A stretch of 64,000 nucleotides of DNA from Hellea sp042093735 (GCA_042093735.1 JBELEM010000009.1:1-64000), one strand, 5' to 3'; positions 8,367 to 18,104 are shown, counted from the stretch's first letter. The notes: a model not told the origin generated them from the letters alone. Numbers and translations: made by a program.

Positions 8367-9572
8367 ATGTCTTTTAATGTTTCCGAAAAACTATCTCGCG
8401 TAGCTCCATCAGCAACTATGGCTGTTACGCAATCTGCAAGAAATATGTTGGCAGCAGGCATTGATGTGATCGGTTTAGGGGCTGGTGAGTCTGACTTTGA
8501 TACGCCAGACCATATTAAGGATGCAGGTGTTAAGGCAATCAAAGATGGAAAAACAAACTATACAAATGTTGACGGAATACCTGAGTTAAAAGAAGCGATA
8601 ATAAATAAATATAAGCGAGATAATAATTTAGTATATTCATCATCCCAGATTAATGTTTCACCTGGTGGAAAACCAGTAATTTATAATGCATTTATGGCAA
8701 CATTGAATGATGGAGATGAGGTAATTATTCCTGCTCCGTGTTGGGTTTCTTACCCTGAGATGGTTAAAATGTGTGGTGGGAAGCCAAAAGTTATTACCTG
8801 TGATATTAGTGATAATTTTAAATTAACTCCAGAGAAACTTGAAGAACATATAACTTCCAAAACTAAATGGTTGATATTAAATTCCCCTTCAAACCCAACT
8901 GGCGCCGCATATACTTCAAGTGAGCTTAAATGTTTGGCTGATGTGTTAATCAGGTACCCCCAAATAATGATTTTAACTGATGATATATATGAGCACTTAA
9001 TTTACAATAACTTTAAATTTCACACTATTGCCCAAGTTGAACCTGCTCTGTACGAGCGAACGCTTACTATGAATGGATTGTCTAAAGCATATGCCATGAC
9101 AGGTTGGCGCATCGGTTATGCCGGAGGCCCTGAGTGGTTGATTAAAGCAATGGGTAAGGTCATGAGTCAATCTACATCAAATGCCTGCTCTATATCTCAG
9201 TGGGCTGGTGTAGCTGCTTTAAATGGTTCACAGGATTTTATATATGAGAGAAATAAAAAGTTTGTTGAGAGGCGTGATATGGTTGTATCACGATTAAATA
9301 GAATAGAGGGTATTGTTTGTAATAATCCAGATGGTGCATTTTATGTTTATCCCGATTGTTCTGGGTTAATTGGAAAAATAACTCCGACTGGCACCCAGGT
9401 GAAAAATGACATTGATTTTTCAAAACTTCTTTTGGAAATCTCACACGTTGCTGTTGTGCCGGGGGGGGCTTTTCATAGTTTATCTAATTTTCGTATTTCT
9501 TATGCAACAAGCATGGAAAAATTAAGTATAGCCATGAACCGTATCTCAAAATTTTGCGAAGCTTTAAAATAA
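8367..9572 (+). CDS. aatA: Class I aminotransferase, probable aspartate aminotransferase
   Basis: This PLP-dependent fold-type I aminotransferase has 401 residues, the usual length for alphaproteobacterial aspartate/prephenate aminotransferases (subgroup I-gamma). The PLP lysine is Lys240 in LSKAYAMTGWRIGYAGG, the cofactor-binding NSPSNPTGA lies near residue 172, and ILTDDIYEHL carries the Asp/Tyr pair that contacts PLP. The substrate, aspartate and possibly prephenate or another amino acid, cannot be fixed from sequence alone. The gene follows ymdB by 21 bp and may belong to the same transcript. The 3' side faces an oppositely read sRNA. Confidence 0.88.
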   Translation: MSFNVSEKLSRVAPSATMAVTQSARNMLAAGIDVIGLGAGESDFDTPDHIKDAGVKAIKDGKTNYTNVDGIPELKEAIINKYKRDNNLVYSSSQINVSPGGKPVIYNAFMATLNDGDEVIIPAPCWVSYPEMVKMCGGKPKVITCDISDNFKLTPEKLEEHITSKTKWLILNSPSNPTGAAYTSSELKCLADVLIRYPQIMILTDDIYEHLIYNNFKFHTIAQVEPALYERTLTMNGLSKAYAMTGWRIGYAGGPEWLIKAMGKVMSQSTSNACSISQWAGVAALNGSQDFIYERNKKFVERRDMVVSRLNRIEGIVCNNPDGAFYVYPDCSGLIGKITPTGTQVKNDIDFSKLLLEISHVAVVPGGAFHSLSNFRISYATSMEKLSIAMNRISKFCEALK

Positions 9573-9587
9573 AATTCACTTTTTTAT

Positions 9588-9623
9588 AAAAAAAACCGGG
9601 CATTCGGTAAACCCGAGGCCCGG
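9588..9623 (-). terminator. Intrinsic terminator of the AbcR-like sRNA
   Basis: Read on the minus strand, a GC-rich hairpin with outer arms CCGGGC and GCCCGG plus an inner TCGG/CCGA stem is followed directly by eight U residues. It would end the sRNA and any read-through from the LysR gene. It has no T-run in the plus direction, so it is not the terminator of the aminotransferase gene. Confidence 0.85.
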
Positions 9624-9750
9624 TCTAAGTCATCGCTAAAACTTCGGGGAGGAAGAGTTTGCGGATAAGAATAAAGGAAACGAAAGGGGAGGGACGTACC
9701 TAATTCTTAATGAATACATAATCAGAAATAGATACGGACAGAAGACATAG
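9588..9750 (-). ncRNA. AbcR-like (alpha-r15) trans-acting small RNA
   Basis: The 230 bp between the aminotransferase gene and the LysR gene look like an sRNA read on the minus strand. The 3' end is a strong intrinsic terminator. Upstream are two pyrimidine-rich segments, GUCCCUCCCCUUUCG (+ strand 9682-9696) and CUUCCUCCCCGAAG (+ strand 9642-9655), that resemble anti-Shine-Dalgarno loops. AbcR RNAs of rhizobia and Brucella use two such CUCCC-type motifs to repress ABC-transporter mRNAs, and their genes lie beside the LysR gene lsrB/vtlR, exactly as here. The 5' end is inferred from a TATACT box at 9757-9762. The exact family assignment needs a covariance search. Confidence 0.65.
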
Positions 9751-9756
9751 ATTAGC

Positions 9757-9780
9757 AGTATAGATATGCATTTATGCATA
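9757..9780 (-). promoter_or_regulatory. Putative sRNA promoter with a LysR-type palindrome
   Basis: A minus-strand TATACT (9757-9762) lies two bases from the near-palindrome TATGCATTTATGCATA (9765-9780). No good -35 hexamer sits at the normal distance, and the palindrome occupies that position. This fits activation by a LysR-type regulator, and the adjacent gene encodes an LsrB/VtlR relative, a family known to activate abcR genes. Binding here is inferred. Confidence 0.5.
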
Positions 9781-9804
9781 GCTTAAGTAAATTCTATTAA
9801 TGGC

Positions 9805-10701
9805 TCAATACTTCCAACTACGTGCTACTCGCATAAGGAACTCCCTGAAAACTTTAGCTCTAACAGAGCCGCGTAATTCACTGGGGTATACGAAAAAAAC
9901 ATTAAAACTTTCACCTTTTACTTGCGGTAAAATTCTAACTAACCTTCGTGACATCGCAGTCATATAATCGGGTATGCCTGCTAGACCAATACCAGCTTCT
10001 GCTGCCCTCATAATTCCATGCAGGTTGTTTACACAGAGAATGGGCGTTCTTATTGAGCCTTCTGAGCCTGCAGTAAGGACCCAATTAGCACTATGAAGCC
10101 GTGAAGGTTTTAAGTCACCAAATGCAATTATATTATGATTATCTAGATCTTGAGCCGAATTTGGAGCTCCAAATTTAGCGAGATATGAATGTGATGCATA
10201 AAGGCTCTGTGATATGGTACCGAGCTTCCTTTCAATGACATCACCTTGGGTAGACGGCCAAGGTCTTAATGCACAATCAACATCAAAGGCAGATAGGTCA
10301 TGTTCTTCATCTTCAAGTATTAATTGAACATCAATTTCTGGGTAAGCCTCTATAAATTCTGGTAAAACAGATGTTAGCCAATTAGCTCCCAATGAAGTGG
10401 GGGCTGATACTCGCAATACGCCCTGAGGTTTATTTCTACTATTAATAACTGATGCTTGCGCAAGAGCTACTTTATGTGCCATTTCGCGAGCAGTATTATA
10501 TAAAATACGGCCTTGCTCTGTAAGAGTTAATCCCCGTGCATGTCTATGGAATAAAGGAGTATTAAGACTATCTTCTAATGCTGATATTTGTCTTGAAACA
10601 GCAGATTGTGATATCTTTAAAAGTTCTGAGGCTGCTGTGAGAGATCCAGTCTCCGCAGCAGCATGAAATGTTTTAACTTTATCCCAATCCAAACTATCCA
10701 T
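9805..10701 (-). CDS. lsrB: LysR-family regulator, LsrB/VtlR type
   Basis: This 298-residue LysR-type regulator has an N-terminal winged helix-turn-helix (about residues 6-65, with SLTAASELLKISQSAVSRQI) and a C-terminal effector-binding domain. The segment LDWDKVKTFHAAAETGSLTA together with LFHRHARGLTLTEQG closely resembles the LsrB/VtlR group of rhizobia and Brucella. There these proteins control abcR sRNAs, surface polysaccharide and redox genes. The neighbourhood agrees: trxB is eight codons or less upstream in the same direction (10 bp gap), and an AbcR-like sRNA lies immediately downstream. It is probably cotranscribed with trxB, although LysR genes often keep their own promoter. Confidence 0.85.
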   Translation of the reverse strand: MDSLDWDKVKTFHAAAETGSLTAASELLKISQSAVSRQISALEDSLNTPLFHRHARGLTLTEQGRILYNTAREMAHKVALAQASVINSRNKPQGVLRVSAPTSLGANWLTSVLPEFIEAYPEIDVQLILEDEEHDLSAFDVDCALRPWPSTQGDVIERKLGTISQSLYASHSYLAKFGAPNSAQDLDNHNIIAFGDLKPSRLHSANWVLTAGSEGSIRTPILCVNNLHGIMRAAEAGIGLAGIPDYMTAMSRRLVRILPQVKGESFNVFFVYPSELRGSVRAKVFREFLMRVARSWKY

Positions 10702-10711
10702 TAGTTATTCA

Positions 10712-11680
10712 CTATTCAGCAGCCTCAGCTAGAGCTCCTTGTTCAGTTAAAAAACGCTCTGCCTCCAGTGCTCCCATACACCCTAATCCCGCTGCTGTGA
10801 CAGCTTGGCGATATGTTTCATCCGATACATCACCAGCAGCAAACACACCAGGGATGTTGGTTGCAGTACTATCTGATGCAGTGAAAATATAGCCTCCATC
10901 ATTCATCTTAACATGACCTTTAAATACATCTGTTGAAGGTTTGTGACCTATGGCGATAAAAACACCGTGTGTTTCAAGGTCAAAGATTTCGCCTGTGTTT
11001 AAATTTCTTAATTTTACACCTGTTACACCTATTGGGTTATCGTCACCAAGTATCTCTTCGAGTGTTGTATCCCATAAAACCTCAATTTTTTCATGATTGA
11101 TAAGTCTGTTTTGTAGAATTTTTTCAGCGCGTAGAGTATCACGGCGGTGTACAAGCGTAACTTTTGATGCAAAGTTAGTTAAGAATAATGCTTCCTCTAC
11201 GGCTGTGTTGCCGCCACCAACTACTACTACTTCTTTGTTTCTGTAAAAAAAACCATCACAAGTAGCACAAGCTGATACACCAAAACCTTGAAATTTATCC
11301 TCTGTAGGTAGCCCCAGCCACTTAGCTTGAGCACCTGTAGCTATTATAACTGCATCTGAAGTGTACAGTTTTCCACTGTCACCATACATTTTAAATGGTT
11401 TCGTCGTAAAATCGACATCTATAACTGTGTCTTCATAAAAGCTGGTTCCAAATTTAAGAGCATGCTCTTTGAACTTCTCCATAAGTTCTGGACCCTGTAT
11501 TTCTGGAAAACCTGGGTAATTTTCCACATCAGTAGTAATTGTTAATTGCCCACCGGGTTGTAAACCAGAGATTACCGCAGGTTCAATCATAGCACGTGCA
11601 GCGTATACTGCTGCTGTATATCCAGCTGGACCTGAGCCAATAATTATGACTTTATGGTGTATGTTTTCTGTCATTTGCAA
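10712..11680 (-). CDS. trxB: Thioredoxin reductase
   Basis: This 322-residue FAD/NADPH enzyme reduces thioredoxin in the cytoplasm. The FAD motif GSGPAGYTAAVYAARA is at the N-terminus, the redox-active pair appears as SACATCDG near residue 135, the NADPH motif VVGGGNTAVEEA follows, and the C-terminal FAD segment GVFAAGDVSD is present. Length is standard. The start could be Met1 or Met3 (MTENIHHK). It precedes lsrB in the same orientation with a 10 bp gap, an arrangement shared with Sinorhizobium. The 112 bp upstream should hold its promoter. Confidence 0.96.
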   Translation of the reverse strand: MQMTENIHHKVIIIGSGPAGYTAAVYAARAMIEPAVISGLQPGGQLTITTDVENYPGFPEIQGPELMEKFKEHALKFGTSFYEDTVIDVDFTTKPFKMYGDSGKLYTSDAVIIATGAQAKWLGLPTEDKFQGFGVSACATCDGFFYRNKEVVVVGGGNTAVEEALFLTNFASKVTLVHRRDTLRAEKILQNRLINHEKIEVLWDTTLEEILGDDNPIGVTGVKLRNLNTGEIFDLETHGVFIAIGHKPSTDVFKGHVKMNDGGYIFTASDSTATNIPGVFAAGDVSDETYRQAVTAAGLGCMGALEAERFLTEQGALAEAAE

Positions 11681-11792
11681 TCTCGTTAAATTTGAAGTCC
11701 CATCCTATAAAATAAATATAAGATTCGCAAATTTTAGATCCATTATAATTGTGCACAGATTATAGCAGGGCTAATTAACCTAATTACTTGCC

Positions 11793-12773
11793 TTATTTAT
11801 CACGTGATAGATATTTATTATACCTTAACCAAATTTCTGCAGCTACTAAGTGAGTTTCTTTTAGAGGTTCACAATTATCAATATCAACCTCACCTTTGAA
11901 ATAAGAAATATTATATCGATTTTTGAGAGTTTTATTTAACTCCTTAAATTTTTTTGCTCCTCCTGATATTGGTAGGGAAAAAACCCTTTTACCTACAGAT
12001 GCTGCTTCAGTCAGCATGTTCGCACTATCTTCGGAGACTAATATTATATCTGACTTTTCTAAAAAGGCGTAATAAGGGTTTTCCCCTTCTCCAAAATACC
12101 CCCAGACTGATTTGTGACTAAAGCTTAATTCTTTATACTCCTTAACCACCCAACTAGGCGTACGTCGTGATGTAGAAATAAAGACCGAAAAACCTAGTTC
12201 AATTAGGTTCTTTGCAGTCTGTATATGATTATAATGGTTTTCTTCAAGTAACTTATGGTGTTTTGAGTTGCCGCCTATGCAGATAGTGGCGCGAGGGGGA
12301 GGAAAATCATTGATTTTTTTTAAGAATTTCTGTGACTCCACTTTTAGAAGATTTTTAGTTATCCTGTTAGGAGATCCAATCATCGATATTACATTTTTAC
12401 CTTTAAGAGCATCATGCTCAGGCGCTATAATGAGGTTAAAGTTATTTTTTTTATATTTTGGGTCTTGTATGTAAATAGTGAATATATTTGGATTTTTTTC
12501 TTTAAGGTCAATGAGAGGTGCAATGGCCTGTCTTCCACAACCAATCGCTATATCTATATTTTTTACTTCAGCTTTATAAATATTAAATAATTTGATTAAA
12601 CTATACTGTAAACTAGAATTTAATTTATGAAAAAATTTTAAATTTTTAATTTTAGTTTCTGAATAAATTAAAGGCTGAATATTTTTTAAAGCTGCAGCTA
12701 ACCCAACTGCTTGATTTCTAACACCAGGGCGTCCATCAGTTATTATTAAGCAGTTGGTTAACCCTGATTTCAT
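11793..12773 (-). CDS. ELM1-like (DUF1022) protein
   Basis: This 326-residue protein resembles the family related to plant mitochondrial-fission factor ELM1 (DUF1022), which has a GT-B glycosyltransferase-like appearance. The N-terminal IITDGRPGVRNQAVGLAAAL is the family hallmark, and ILVSEDSANMLTEAASVGKR near residue 240 is like the nucleotide-sugar binding part of GT-B enzymes. The bacterial function is not established. Its ATG overlaps the greA stop by one base, so it is translated from the greA mRNA. The gene is especially AT-rich and Lys/Asn-rich compared with its neighbours. Confidence 0.75.
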   Translation of the reverse strand: MKSGLTNCLIITDGRPGVRNQAVGLAAALKNIQPLIYSETKIKNLKFFHKLNSSLQYSLIKLFNIYKAEVKNIDIAIGCGRQAIAPLIDLKEKNPNIFTIYIQDPKYKKNNFNLIIAPEHDALKGKNVISMIGSPNRITKNLLKVESQKFLKKINDFPPPRATICIGGNSKHHKLLEENHYNHIQTAKNLIELGFSVFISTSRRTPSWVVKEYKELSFSHKSVWGYFGEGENPYYAFLEKSDIILVSEDSANMLTEAASVGKRVFSLPISGGAKKFKELNKTLKNRYNISYFKGEVDIDNCEPLKETHLVAAEIWLRYNKYLSRDK

Positions 12774-13246
12774 TACTTATAATTGACTTCAATGATCTCA
12801 TAAGCTTTTGACCCTCCAGGAGCGATTACTTCAAAGGAGTCACCTATTTCTTTGGAAATCATGGCTCTTGCAATCGGAGAGGTAATAGAAACCTTACCGT
12901 CTTTGACGTTTGCTTCGTCTTCACCAACTATTTGATAGGTACTCTCGACATCTGTATCTTCATTTACAATTTTAACAATCGCACCAAATTTTACTGTTTC
13001 ACCACTCATAATTGAAGTGTCAATGACTTGAGCAAGAGACAACTTGCTCTCAAGCTCTTGTATTCGGCCTTCGATGAAACCTTGTTTTTCTTTTGCGGCA
13101 TGATATTCAGCATTCTCTGAGAGGTCACCATGCTCTCTTGCAACTGATATTGCATTTATAATATAGGGTCTTTCAACTGATTTAAGGTTTTTTAGTTCAG
13201 CCTCTAGAGTGGCATGTCCATCAACTGTCATCGGATATTTTTGCAT
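12773..13246 (-). CDS. greA: Transcription elongation factor GreA
   Basis: GreA rescues backtracked RNA polymerase by stimulating cleavage of the transcript end. The 157-residue product has the N-terminal coiled-coil domain with the catalytic-tip motif REHGDLSENAEYHAAKE (Asp and Glu at the tip) and a C-terminal FKBP-like domain (ITSPIARAMISKEIGD). The start fits the family (MQKYPMT). It lies downstream of carB in the same direction, a common alphaproteobacterial order, but 255 bp of AT-rich DNA without a recognisable gene or hairpin separates the two. Confidence 0.95.
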   Translation of the reverse strand: MQKYPMTVDGHATLEAELKNLKSVERPYIINAISVAREHGDLSENAEYHAAKEKQGFIEGRIQELESKLSLAQVIDTSIMSGETVKFGAIVKIVNEDTDVESTYQIVGEDEANVKDGKVSITSPIARAMISKEIGDSFEVIAPGGSKAYEIIEVNYK

Positions 13247-13501
13247 TTCTTACTTCCCAAATTACTAAGGCGCGGAGAACTAGTGGTTTTTAAAATATAA
13301 TCAAGCGATAAGGTAACTTTCCCACCTTTTCATTTTTTTAAAGTTTAAACCTATTCATAATCCTTATTATATATTCTCTTTTCTTATAACTTAATTATTA
13401 ATTTTTGGTTTTTACATAGTATATAATGATAAATTAGAGATCTAATGGACTAAATGCTAATTCAATTAATGTAAATCTTCTGATAATTTGAACTATTCAG
13501 G

Positions 13502-16500
13502 TTAGTTCCCTGAAGCTATTGCTTGAAGGCTTTCAACTTCATAACCACTATGTGCAAGATCCTTTATAGCCTCAACTGTTGCTTTTGAGGCTGCTGCTGT
13601 TGTAAAATAAGGTATCTTTTGTGTCAAAGCAGTACGACGAAGACTAAAGCTATCCTTGAGGCTTTGTTTGCCGCTAGTTGTATTAAATACTAGTGAAATT
13701 TCGCCATTTTTCATAGCGTCTATTACGTTTGGACGTCCTTCATGGTATTTTTTGATATATTCTACCTCTATTCCTTTTGATCTCAAATATTTAGTTGTTC
13801 CGCCCGTTGCTATTATTGAAAAACCTAAGTTAATGAGTTCGGCTGATAATAATGCCATCACAGGTTTGTGTTCGTTTCTGACAGAGATAAAGACTTTACC
13901 TTTAGCGGGTAAGCTTACGCCGCCGCTAAGTTGACTTTTTGCGAATGCCATTCCAAAAGTTTCTGCAAGGCCCATCACCTCACCTGTTGAGCGCATCTCA
14001 GGCCCCAGGACAGTGTCAACGCCAGGAAAACGTGCAAATGGAAATACAGCTTCTTTTACTGCTATATATTTTTGAGCCCCAAGTGTTAAGTCAAATTCAG
14101 ATAACTTCATTCCAGCCATTACTTTTGCCGCAATATTCGCGATAGGTTGCCCTATAGCTTTAGCAACAAATGGAACAGTTCGTGATGCACGAGGGTTTAC
14201 TTCTATAAGGTACACCTCATCATCTTTTACAGCAAACTGAGTATTCATAAAACCAACGACTCCGAGTTCAAGTGCTATGATTTTAGCTTGTCTACCTAAT
14301 TCGCGAACAATTTCTTCTGATAATGTATATGGAGGTAAAGAACATGCTGAGTCACCAGAGTGTACTCCTGCTTCTTCAATATGCTCCATAATACCTGCAA
14401 CATAAACTTCTGTACCATCACAGATCACATCTACATCTACTTCAATAGCATCCCTAAGGTATTGATCTATTAGGAGAGGTGATTTTCCAGATACTTTAAC
14501 CGCTTCTGAGATATAACGGTTAAATTCCTTGTCATTATCCACAATCTCCATTCCGCGACCGCCGAGTACATTCGAAGGCCTTAAGACTAATGGATACCCA
14601 ACAATACTGGAGGCTTCATTAGCTTCTTTAACGTTCCTTGCGATTGCATTGTTGGGCTGCCTCAGGCCTAATTTTTCGACTAAATCCTTAAATCGTTCGC
14701 GGTCTTCTGCCCTATCTAAGGCATCTCTACTTGTGCCCAGAAGTGGTATGTTATTTGCTTCGAGTGCCTCAGCTAATTTTAGAGGTGTTTGACCTCCAAA
14801 TTGAACAATCACACCTTTTAAAGTTCCATGTCGTTGTTCTGTCATTATAATCTCTAAAACATCTTCTTCTGTTAAGGGTTCGAAATATAAACGATCGGAT
14901 GTGTCATAATCTGTTGAAACAGTCTCTGGGTTACAATTAACCATTATAGACTCAATCCCAATATCATTCAGAGCAAATGCGGCATGACAACAGCAGTAAT
15001 CGAATTCAATACCTTGGCCTATTCGGTTTGGCCCCCCACCCAGTATAATAACCTTATCACGGTTACTTACTCTGCTTTCATCATCTACAACGCCGTCAAA
15101 ACTCGGAGCCTCGTAAGTTGAGTACATATAGGGTGTTTTAGCCTGAAATTCTGCAGCACATGTATCTACACGTTTATAGACAGGTCTAACATTAAAATTG
15201 CGCCTAGACTTTCTGACAGAAATTTCATTGTTTTTTGTAAGTTCTGCAATTCTTGCATCAGAAAACCCTTCTGATTTTATTGCTCTCCATTCATTTTCAT
15301 TACTTGGTAAACCATTTTTCTTCAGCCATGCCTCAGTTAATATTAAATTTTTAATCTCTCTTAAGAACCAAGGGTCAATTTTTGTATATTGGAAAATTTT
15401 ATCAGTAGTAAATCCTAGGCGATATGCTTCAGCAATAACAAGAAGTCTGTCGGGGGCGAGTATGGAAAGGCGTGCTTTCATTGCCGAACGAAGTTCTTCG
15501 TTTGTCATCTCACCAGTTGGGTCAAGGATAATTTCATTAAGACCTGTTAAGTCAGTCTCCAGAGATCTTAATGCTTTTTGAAGGCTTTCAGAAAATGTTC
15601 TTCCAATTGCCATTGCTTCGCCCACAGACCTCATCGCTGTGGTTAATACAGGTTCGGCTCCTGGGAACTTCTCAAATGCAAACCGTGGGATCTTTGTTAC
15701 TACATAATCTATGGTCGGTTCAAAAGCAGCTGGCGTTGCTCCAGTAATGTCATTATCAAGTTCATCAAGTGTATAGCCTATTGCAAGTTTTGCTGCTATT
15801 TTTGCGATTGGAAACCCAGTTGCTTTAGATGCTAGCGCTGAAGACCTTGAAACTCTTGGGTTCATTTCTATCACTACCATCCGTCCATCCTCCGGATTAA
15901 GTCCAAATTGGACATTCGAACCACCAGTCTCAACACCAATTTCTCTTAGAACAGCGATAGATGCATCTCTCATAACCTGATACTCTTTATCGGTTAGTGT
16001 TAATGCAGGAGCCACTGTAATTGAGTCACCTGTGTGCACACCCATCGGGTCAATATTTTCAATAGCACATATTATAATACAGTTGTCCGCTTTATCGCGA
16101 ACAACTTCCATTTCATATTCTTTCCAGCCTAGGAGACTTTCATCCACGAGTACTTGATTAGTTGGCGAAGCCGCTAACCCAGATCTCACAATTTCTCTGT
16201 ATTCTTCTATATTGTAAGCAACACCTCCGCCTGTTCCGCCCAGTGTGAATGCTGGACGAATGATTGCTGGGAGCCCCGTATGATCTAATTTATCTACAGC
16301 TTCAGCTACTCCAGCGGTTAAATCAGCTTCGCCATTTTCATTTTTTGGGGCTGTAATTATTGTTGCCCTGGGATTTTCTAAACCGATGCTTGTCATCGCT
16401 TTTGCAAAACGCTCTCGATTTTCTGCTTTGTCAATTACATCGGCTTTTGCACCAATCATTTCAACATTATACTTTTTTAGGATACCATTCTGTTCAAGTG

Positions 16501-16801
16501 CTAAAGCCGTGTTTAAAGCGGTTTGCCCCCCCATCGTTGGAAGTAATGCATCAGGTTTTTCTATTGATATAATTTTTTCAACTAAGTCAGGAGTAATAGG
16601 TTCGATATAAGTGGCATCTGCCATTTCGGGGTCTGTCATTATGGTGGCAGGATTAGAGTTAACTAAAATCACTCTATAACCTTCTTCTTTGAGTGCTTTG
16701 CAAGCCTGAACTCCTGAGTAATCAAATTCGCAGGCTTGACCAATGACAATAGGTCCAGCCCCAATTATAAGAATCGAGTGAATGTCTGTTCTTTTTGGCA
16801 T
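13502..16801 (-). CDS. carB: Carbamoyl-phosphate synthase, large subunit
   Basis: The large subunit uses ammonia from CarA, bicarbonate and two ATP to make carbamoyl phosphate for pyrimidines and arginine. The frame is open 54 codons further upstream, but the family start MPKRTDIHSILIIGAGPIVI follows a good AGAGG site, so the 1099-residue form is chosen. Two homologous ATP-grasp halves are visible: the first with EYEMEVVRD and EMNPRVSRSSALASKATG, the second with EVDVDVICDG and EVNPRASRTVPFVAKAIG. Each is preceded by its Rossmann-like pre-ATP-grasp domain. The C-terminal MGS-like allosteric domain (VFISVRNEHKP to the end) is intact. The partner carA lies 1.3 kb upstream, beyond an opposite-strand gene. 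Confidence 0.97.
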   Translation of the reverse strand: MPKRTDIHSILIIGAGPIVIGQACEFDYSGVQACKALKEEGYRVILVNSNPATIMTDPEMADATYIEPITPDLVEKIISIEKPDALLPTMGGQTALNTALALEQNGILKKYNVEMIGAKADVIDKAENRERFAKAMTSIGLENPRATIITAPKNENGEADLTAGVAEAVDKLDHTGLPAIIRPAFTLGGTGGGVAYNIEEYREIVRSGLAASPTNQVLVDESLLGWKEYEMEVVRDKADNCIIICAIENIDPMGVHTGDSITVAPALTLTDKEYQVMRDASIAVLREIGVETGGSNVQFGLNPEDGRMVVIEMNPRVSRSSALASKATGFPIAKIAAKLAIGYTLDELDNDITGATPAAFEPTIDYVVTKIPRFAFEKFPGAEPVLTTAMRSVGEAMAIGRTFSESLQKALRSLETDLTGLNEIILDPTGEMTNEELRSAMKARLSILAPDRLLVIAEAYRLGFTTDKIFQYTKIDPWFLREIKNLILTEAWLKKNGLPSNENEWRAIKSEGFSDARIAELTKNNEISVRKSRRNFNVRPVYKRVDTCAAEFQAKTPYMYSTYEAPSFDGVVDDESRVSNRDKVIILGGGPNRIGQGIEFDYCCCHAAFALNDIGIESIMVNCNPETVSTDYDTSDRLYFEPLTEEDVLEIIMTEQRHGTLKGVIVQFGGQTPLKLAEALEANNIPLLGTSRDALDRAEDRERFKDLVEKLGLRQPNNAIARNVKEANEASSIVGYPLVLRPSNVLGGRGMEIVDNDKEFNRYISEAVKVSGKSPLLIDQYLRDAIEVDVDVICDGTEVYVAGIMEHIEEAGVHSGDSACSLPPYTLSEEIVRELGRQAKIIALELGVVGFMNTQFAVKDDEVYLIEVNPRASRTVPFVAKAIGQPIANIAAKVMAGMKLSEFDLTLGAQKYIAVKEAVFPFARFPGVDTVLGPEMRSTGEVMGLAETFGMAFAKSQLSGGVSLPAKGKVFISVRNEHKPVMALLSAELINLGFSIIATGGTTKYLRSKGIEVEYIKKYHEGRPNVIDAMKNGEISLVFNTTSGKQSLKDSFSLRRTALTQKIPYFTTAAASKATVEAIKDLAHSGYEVESLQAIASGN

Positions 16802-17067
16802 TAAGTGAGCCTCTTTGAGATACGAATCTGGCAGAAAAGCCAAACTGTACCTTCCTATAATTTCATTTATTAAAATGCAACATTTTCTGGCTAAAGAAAG
16901 TACTTTTCTGCTCATTTTATAGACAAGAAATATTTTATATTTTGTATAAAGTTTGCTTTTCAATTATTTTCTGACAAAATCCATATAATATTTATGGTAA
17001 AGAATAACAAAGTGAGGCATTTCTAAACTAAAAATTATTTTTGTGAGGAAGGCTAAAGGAGACAAAA

Positions 17068-18096
17068 GTGACAGATAGAGTATTGGTTACTGGTTTTTCA
17101 GGTTTCATTGGTGCTAATATATCCAAACTATTATTGGACAAAGGTTATAACATAAGAGGCGCAGTAAGGAATTTAGATAAAGCCAATAAAGTTGTAGATA
17201 CTATGTCTGCTATGGGATGTGATACTTCAGGTATTGAATTGGTTGAAGTTGAGTTAGGTTCAGATGTGGGTTGGAGTGATGCGGTAAAAGATTGTCGATA
17301 CATTCAGCATATAGCATCACCGTTACCAAATGATCCTCCTACCGATAGAGAGGCATTAGTACCTGAAGCTCGTGCGGGTGCTCAACGAGTGCTTGAACAT
17401 GGATATTCAGCGGGTGTTGAAAAAATAGTTATGACTTCCTCAATAGCCGCTATGACCGGAAGGCCTCATAAAGAAAAAACAGTGATGTTAAATGAAAGTA
17501 GCTGGTCAGACCCCGAGTGGAAATATATGACCTCTTATCCAATTTCAAAAACAAGAGCTGAGATTTCAGCATGGGCCTATACCGAAGCGCAGGGATTAAA
17601 ATCGAAATTAACTACTGTATGCCCTGGCCTTGTTTTTGGTCCAGATATTTTTGGGAATGCTGGTGCCTCACTTGGATTTTTAAAATCTTTAATGATTGGA
17701 AATTTAGCTTATTTGCCTAAAGTTGGTATTCCGTTGATTGATGTCAGAGATTGTGCTTCAATACATGTATCAGCTATGACTTCTGAGCAAGCTGGGGGTC
17801 GTAGGCTTCTTGCAACAGGTGAAACTCTTTGGTTCAAAGATATAGCAAAAATACTCAGAAGTGAATTTAAAGAATTAAAAAAAATACCAAAGAATGAGAT
17901 ACCTAATTTCTTGTTTAGAGCTATTGCTATGTTTGATGATCGGGTAAAAATACTGGTCCAAGATTTAGGAAAATTTTATGATACTGACATGGTTTATGTT
18001 AATAACATGACTAAAGTAATTCCTAGGCCAGCCAAACAAGCAATTATTGAAGGTGCGAATAGTTTAATTGCGAATGGGTCTGTTCGTATAAGGTAA
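17068..18096 (+). CDS. Extended SDR / NAD-dependent epimerase-type reductase
   Basis: This 342-residue extended short-chain dehydrogenase resembles the dihydroflavonol-4-reductase/aldehyde reductase group. The cofactor motif TGFSGFIGANI is at residues 8-18 and the catalytic pair appears as YPISK near residue 155, with MTSSIAAMTG supplying the Ser. The start is GTG behind a strong AAGGAGA site. The substrate is unknown. It is unusual in position: it sits on the plus strand exactly between the minus-strand carA and carB genes and converges with carA, eight bases from its stop. Confidence 0.8.
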   Translation: MTDRVLVTGFSGFIGANISKLLLDKGYNIRGAVRNLDKANKVVDTMSAMGCDTSGIELVEVELGSDVGWSDAVKDCRYIQHIASPLPNDPPTDREALVPEARAGAQRVLEHGYSAGVEKIVMTSSIAAMTGRPHKEKTVMLNESSWSDPEWKYMTSYPISKTRAEISAWAYTEAQGLKSKLTTVCPGLVFGPDIFGNAGASLGFLKSLMIGNLAYLPKVGIPLIDVRDCASIHVSAMTSEQAGGRRLLATGETLWFKDIAKILRSEFKELKKIPKNEIPNFLFRAIAMFDDRVKILVQDLGKFYDTDMVYVNNMTKVIPRPAKQAIIEGANSLIANGSVRIR

Positions 18097-18104
18097 CTCT
18101 AACT

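Noticed and set aside
15198..15581. 127-codon plus-strand frame inside carB
   Set aside because: Antisense shadow of carB; the composition is that of a reversed coding strand.
16802..16963. Upstream extension of carB by 54 codons
   Set aside because: The extra residues do not resemble CarB, while MPKRTDIHSILIIG follows a good ribosome-binding site.
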